NCBI GenBank assembly: GCA_031429355.1
Contig: JANOZM010000013.1
Location: 248,001 to 312,000 of the forward strand
Direction: 5' to 3'
Source: JANOZM01 sp031429355
GTDB taxonomy: Bacteria > Pseudomonadota > Gammaproteobacteria > Burkholderiales > Burkholderiaceae_E
Length of the DNA: 64,000 nt
Below, piece by piece: positions 60,600 to 64,000 of this stretch; positions within the stretch are counted from its first letter, which is position 1; the number at the start of each line of letters is the position of its first letter. The notes beneath the pieces are model-generated. The model saw nothing but the letters and a program-made list of their open reading frames with translations. It did no database searches and was not told the origin of the DNA. The translations under genes were made by a program, and so were the position numbers.

Positions 60600-61688
60600 G
60601 TGATTACAGCGCCCGTTCAACTTCCAGTCGACATCGTGTACCTTTGGGTAAACGGTAATGACCCCGTATGGCGAGCTAAGCGCCGCGTAGCTTCTGGCAA
60701 GCTGAGCGGCGACGAGATCGCGTCCATGGCGATCTACAGTAATGTTGATGGCCGCTTTCGCGACAACGACGAGCTACGTTATAGCTTGCGAGCATTAGAC
60801 CGTTTTTTCCCCGAGCATGGTCATGTTTATATTGTGACCGATGGACAAACGCCTTCTTGGTTAAAGCCTTCTAGTCGCTTAAGTATTGTCGATCACAAAG
60901 ATCTGATACCGGAGGCATCGCTGCCAACGTTTGATTCTGGCAATATCGAGTCGTATATTCATCGCATACCCAACTTGTCGGAACGTTATTTCTACTTAAA
61001 CGACGATATCTTTTTTGGCTCGCCTGTTGATTTAAACGATTGGTTTTGGGATGACGGTTTTTATGTCGGCTGGTCGGACGAAAAAGATGTCAGCGACGAA
61101 GCGATGCGACCCAATTCAAACGCTCTCGAAAATGCGTGCAGATTTTCTAGCCGTTGGTTTGCATCTAATGCGGTTTTTGCAAAGAACTACGAACATACCT
61201 TTAGAACCTTTTCGCATTCGCCTCGGCCCATGTTGCGATCGATTGTTTATGCAGCTGAAAAAGCGGCACCCGAATGGTTTGCCGCCGTTCGATCCACGGT
61301 TTTTAGGCAATGGAATAAACCACCCGTAATTTCTGATTTTGTAATGCGCTTCGCATTAGCCAACGGCCAAGCAAAAGTAAGAAACTACGATCAAGCCTAT
61401 GTAGCAACCGGCGACCCAGTCTTAAACTTAAAACTCTTAACCCTTGCTGCGGTATTTGAAAAATTACACTTCTTTTGTATCAACGACACCACCGATGATG
61501 CAAAAATCAAAGACCCGCGTTTGTTAAGCGTTAAGACTATTTTGCAGGATTTTTTTTGGTGGTCGTCTAGTTTCGAAATAGAAACGATTCCTGCGCTAGC
61601 GGAGGTTTTAAACACTATCGAAGTAGGGCAAGTGCGTCGCCGTAATCGAGCCGCAGTTAGCTTGTCTAACGATTTAAATTCGGTATAG
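60600..61688 (+). CDS. Stealth-family sugar-phosphate transferase
   Basis: A 362-residue protein of the Stealth family, enzymes that transfer hexose-1-phosphate units onto capsule or exopolysaccharides. Conserved region 1 is seen as VDIVYLWVNGNDPVWRAKR and conserved region 2 as IPNLSERYFYLNDDIFFG, with the Arg/Asp residues (FRDNDELRYSLRAL) between them. Length is typical. The start is GTG at 60600. It stands alone, 245 bases after the divergent small gene, and no capsule or glycan genes are next to it; its substrate is unknown. Confidence 0.85.
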   Translation: MITAPVQLPVDIVYLWVNGNDPVWRAKRRVASGKLSGDEIASMAIYSNVDGRFRDNDELRYSLRALDRFFPEHGHVYIVTDGQTPSWLKPSSRLSIVDHKDLIPEASLPTFDSGNIESYIHRIPNLSERYFYLNDDIFFGSPVDLNDWFWDDGFYVGWSDEKDVSDEAMRPNSNALENACRFSSRWFASNAVFAKNYEHTFRTFSHSPRPMLRSIVYAAEKAAPEWFAAVRSTVFRQWNKPPVISDFVMRFALANGQAKVRNYDQAYVATGDPVLNLKLLTLAAVFEKLHFFCINDTTDDAKIKDPRLLSVKTILQDFFWWSSSFEIETIPALAEVLNTIEVGQVRRRNRAAVSLSNDLNSV

Positions 61689-61914
61689 GTAAGACAATCC
61701 TTACTCAATAGGTTTCACTTAATGAAACTTCCGGTGTTGAGACATAAGATTGATCGGTTTATTTCTTTGATAACGTTGCATCGCACCTGAGCCGCCTTTG
61801 AAACGGTGCAGTAACAGCACCTCGTTATTTTATGAAAAGACCAAATGTTCGAGCTTAGAAATAGTCTTTTTGCAGCCTTTACAGCCACCGTTAGACCTAA
61901 AATATATTGATTTT

Positions 61915-61944
61915 TTGCGCAAATAGAGCATAATTAACTAATAT
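61915..61944 (+). promoter_or_regulatory. Candidate promoter of rloA-rloB
   Basis: TTGCGC (61915-61920) and TAATAT (61939-61944) are 18 bases apart in a very AT-rich stretch. AGGGG lies eight bases before the rloA ATG. The boxes are a moderate sigma-70 match. Confidence 0.45.
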
Positions 61945-61968
61945 TATGTTGTTTATAGGGGCAATTCA

Positions 61969-63237
61969 ATGATAATTGAATTTCGCGTCAAAAATTTTCG
62001 TAGTCTCCGTGATGAGCATGTGCTGAGCCTTGTTGCATCCAAAGACAAGACACTACAAGACAGCAACACGCAACCAACTGAGATTAACGCCGCGCCTATT
62101 TTAGTGCGCAGTGCCGTTATTTATGGTGCGAACGCCAGCGGCAAGTCCAACCTCATTAAAGCGCTGCAATTTATGCGTGGTGTTGTTACCGAATCGGCAA
62201 CTGCGATTCAACCTGGGCAGACTTTTGCAGTTCAACCGTTCCTTCTTGACACCCAATCCGCTGTGCAGCCCAACGAGTTCGAACTTACGTTTTTAATTAA
62301 TGGCGTTCGGTATCAATACGGCTTTGCCATGACGGCCCAGCGTATCGTTAGCGAGCACCTGCTGGTTTACAAGGCGTTCAAGCCCCAACGTTGGTTTGCT
62401 CGGCATTTTGATTCTGACGTTGGCAAGGATGTGTACGAATTCGGTCCTGGTTTAAAAGGGCCCAAGAATTTATGGGAAGGCGCTACCCGTCCAAATTCCC
62501 TTTTTTTATCGATGGCTGTCCAACTAAATAGTGACGCGTTAAGACCTATTTTCGATTGGTTTGCGAATCGTTTGGTTATCTTTAATGAACACGCTCAGCT
62601 AAACCCGCAAGTGTCCATTCAGATGCTCAAGCAAACTGAAGGCCGTAAAGAGATTTGCAATTTTCTCTCTGCAGCTGACATTAGTATTTCCAATATTGAC
62701 GTGGAAACACGCAAAGTTCCAAGTCAAGCAGTACACGTTGATCTATTGGCAAGTAAAGCCGAAGTTAGGTCGGAAGAAATGGAAGAGCACAAGTTGCGCT
62801 TTCACCACGTTACAGATCAGGGCAAAGCCGTTTTCGATCTGGTAGACGAGTCTAGTGGTACGCGAAATTTACTGTTTCTTGCTGGACCCGTATTAGATAT
62901 TCTAAGTAAAGGTTTAACACTCGTAATCGACGAACTTGATACCAGTTTGCATACTTTGTTGGTTCGTGAGCTCGTGCGAATGTTCCATAGCCCTCGAGTG
63001 AACGCCGACGGAGCGCAACTGATTTTCACGACACACGATACGTCACTTTTAGACGCGCCAGATTTGTTTCGCCGCGATCAAGTTTGGTTTGTAGAGAAAG
63101 ACTTTAATCAGGCTTCGACTTTAGTGAGCCTTTCTGAATTCAGTCCGCGCAAAAACGAAGCACTTGAACGTGGTTATTTGATAGGGCGTTACGGCGGCGT
63201 GCCATTTTTAAGCCAGAACCTTGGGCTTAAACACTAA
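61969..63237 (+). CDS. rloA: RloA/AbiLi-type AAA ATPase
   Basis: A 422-residue ATPase of the AAA15/AAA21-like defence group. It begins MIIEFRVKNFRSLRDEH, has the Walker A VIYGANASGKSNLIKAL (near 47-63), the signature-like DESSGTRNLLFLAG, the Walker B LTLVIDELDTSLH and the switch His in IFTTHDTSLLD. Partners of this type with RloB are known from restriction-linked loci and as lactococcal AbiL-type abortive infection. rloB starts at its stop (TAATG), so the two are translationally coupled. It probably senses phage infection and controls RloB. Confidence 0.88.
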   Translation: MIIEFRVKNFRSLRDEHVLSLVASKDKTLQDSNTQPTEINAAPILVRSAVIYGANASGKSNLIKALQFMRGVVTESATAIQPGQTFAVQPFLLDTQSAVQPNEFELTFLINGVRYQYGFAMTAQRIVSEHLLVYKAFKPQRWFARHFDSDVGKDVYEFGPGLKGPKNLWEGATRPNSLFLSMAVQLNSDALRPIFDWFANRLVIFNEHAQLNPQVSIQMLKQTEGRKEICNFLSAADISISNIDVETRKVPSQAVHVDLLASKAEVRSEEMEEHKLRFHHVTDQGKAVFDLVDESSGTRNLLFLAGPVLDILSKGLTLVIDELDTSLHTLLVRELVRMFHSPRVNADGAQLIFTTHDTSLLDAPDLFRRDQVWFVEKDFNQASTLVSLSEFSPRKNEALERGYLIGRYGGVPFLSQNLGLKH

Positions 63238-63911
63238 TGGCCCGTGACAACTCCCCTAAAGAGCGACAACAAAAACAACTCGAGCGCAAACAAGGACGGC
63301 GGGCCAGCTATGACCGGATCTTAATTGTTTCTGAAGGAAGTAAAACTGAGCCCAATTATTTTAGTGAAATTCGTATTGCGTACCGTCTGCATACTGCCAA
63401 CGTAGAAGTAAGGGCTAGTGAATTGGGCACAGCGCCAATGCAGGTTGTGCAATACGCTCAATCGTTATTTGAAAATGGCGATCGACATAAAAAAATTCAA
63501 CGTCGTGCATTTGAGAAAGTCTATGCCGTTTTTGATCGCGACGACCACGATACTTACTATGACGCGCTAGCGTTTGCGGACTCGCTAAATGGCACGCTAA
63601 AAAACGATGCTAAGCAGTCGGTAACCTTCCAAGCCATTGCTTCTGTTCCTAGTTTCGAGTTGTGGCTCTTGCTTCACTTTGAAGACATTCAGGCTCCGCT
63701 GCATCGCGATGAAGTGATGAACCGTCTTAAACTCCATATTCCAAATTACGAAAAAGGTGCGAGTAATGCTTTCACCGTAACCCGAAAGCACTTGGCACTT
63801 GCCATCGCGCGTACGCAGCAATTAGCCGTGCGTTTCAACGCGCGTACCGACCCGGAACCATTTACCGATGTTGCAGAGCTAGTAAAGCTCCTTACAACAC
63901 TTCGTGACTAG
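63237..63911 (+). CDS. rloB: RloB family protein
   Basis: A 224-residue protein matching RloB/AbiLii: a basic N-terminus (PKERQQKQLERKQGRRASYD), then ILIVSEGSKTEPNYFSEI (Glu of a TOPRIM-like site), VYAVFDRDDHDTYYDAL (DRDxH) and SFELWLLLHFED. The arrangement of one Glu and a DxD-like segment fits a TOPRIM-like nuclease. It is coupled to rloA by a one-base stop/start overlap and should be the effector of the pair. Its target is unproven. Confidence 0.88.
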   Translation: MARDNSPKERQQKQLERKQGRRASYDRILIVSEGSKTEPNYFSEIRIAYRLHTANVEVRASELGTAPMQVVQYAQSLFENGDRHKKIQRRAFEKVYAVFDRDDHDTYYDALAFADSLNGTLKNDAKQSVTFQAIASVPSFELWLLLHFEDIQAPLHRDEVMNRLKLHIPNYEKGASNAFTVTRKHLALAIARTQQLAVRFNARTDPEPFTDVAELVKLLTTLRD

Positions 63912-63935
63912 AGCCGCTTTTAACACGATCATCGC

Positions 63936-64000
63936 CTAAGGCTTAACCACCAACCCCGCAGTAGACGCTTCGCCAAGTATTTCCGGCGCACACAGCTTTT
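63936..64000 (-). CDS. Partial C-terminal end of an unidentified protein
   Basis: From the right edge the minus strand has an open frame ending with KLCAPEILGEASTAGLVVKP and a TAG at 63938-63936. The composition looks like normal protein and the neighbouring rloB stop is 24 bases away in convergent orientation. Only about 20 residues are visible, so no family can be named. Confidence 0.35.
   Translation of the reverse strand, partial: KLCAPEILGEASTAGLVVKP

Noticed and set aside
61712..61728. Inverted repeat GTTTCA-CTTAA-TGAAAC after the Stealth gene, sharing arms with the KdgR-like site
   Set aside because: No T-run for a terminator, different spacing from the iclR operator and not at a promoter; probably chance.

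Overview
The window looks like the chromosome of a betaproteobacterium, most likely in the order Burkholderiales and of moderate GC content. The evidence is gene content and order: argA followed by yggX, the nudix-aat-bpt-pyrD block, scpB-rluB next to rimP-nusA-infB-rbfA-truB and typA, a phasin gene (polyhydroxyalkanoate storage), and an HscC chaperone pair. The genus cannot be named from sequence alone.

Layout. 1-5.7 kb: argA/yggX (minus) head-to-head with the RNA helicase gene hrpA. 5.7-8.5 kb: a tight three-gene operon (beta-propeller, NodB-like deacetylase with an altered motif, membrane hydroxylase). 8.6-13.3 kb: MoaB/CinA-like protein, an IclR regulator, phasin, histone-deacetylase-like enzyme, thioesterase, nitroreductase. 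13.3-18.2 kb: HscC with a membrane-bound J-like partner, then a PBP7-type endopeptidase. 18.3-24.7 kb: a second IclR regulator behind a KdgR-like palindrome, then a minus-strand operon of nudix, aat, bpt, pyrD, an XRE regulator and a radical SAM protein. 24.8-35.0 kb: an apparent six-gene minus-strand operon joining a GAF/HlyD-type adaptor, a PqqD-like/M50 protease/HlyD fusion, a shortened SecA-like ATPase, a 72-residue protein, a hybrid histidine kinase and a receiver-GGDEF-EAL regulator. I rate this the best candidate for an undescribed system: a signal-coupled peptide or protein export and processing apparatus. 35.2-47.8 kb: initiator tRNA and the core translation/ribosome-maturation cluster, in which RluB and RimP carry large low-complexity additions.

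48.0-57.3 kb is an accessory, defence-like island. It holds a DUF488 gene converging on a conserved unknown gene, and a wrecked type I restriction locus. In that locus rhuM carries a G9 tract, an hsdR remnant has lost its Walker A region, KilA-N and fic genes are present, and hsdM and hsdS are missing. There are also two partial rhuM copies as a 234-bp direct repeat, an IS3-family transposase tail, two PIN-toxin/AbrB-antitoxin pairs and a second, motif-altered Fic gene. 57.3-60.4 kb returns to housekeeping genes (ahpF, ahpC, folB). 60.6-63.9 kb carries a stand-alone Stealth-type sugar-phosphate transferase and an RloA/RloB defence pair; the window ends inside a partial minus-strand gene.

No rRNA operon and no CRISPR array were seen. 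Only one tRNA was found. Start codons were chosen by ribosome-binding site, neighbour overlap and family length, and doubts are stated per gene. All family assignments come from reading motifs; no database search was run.
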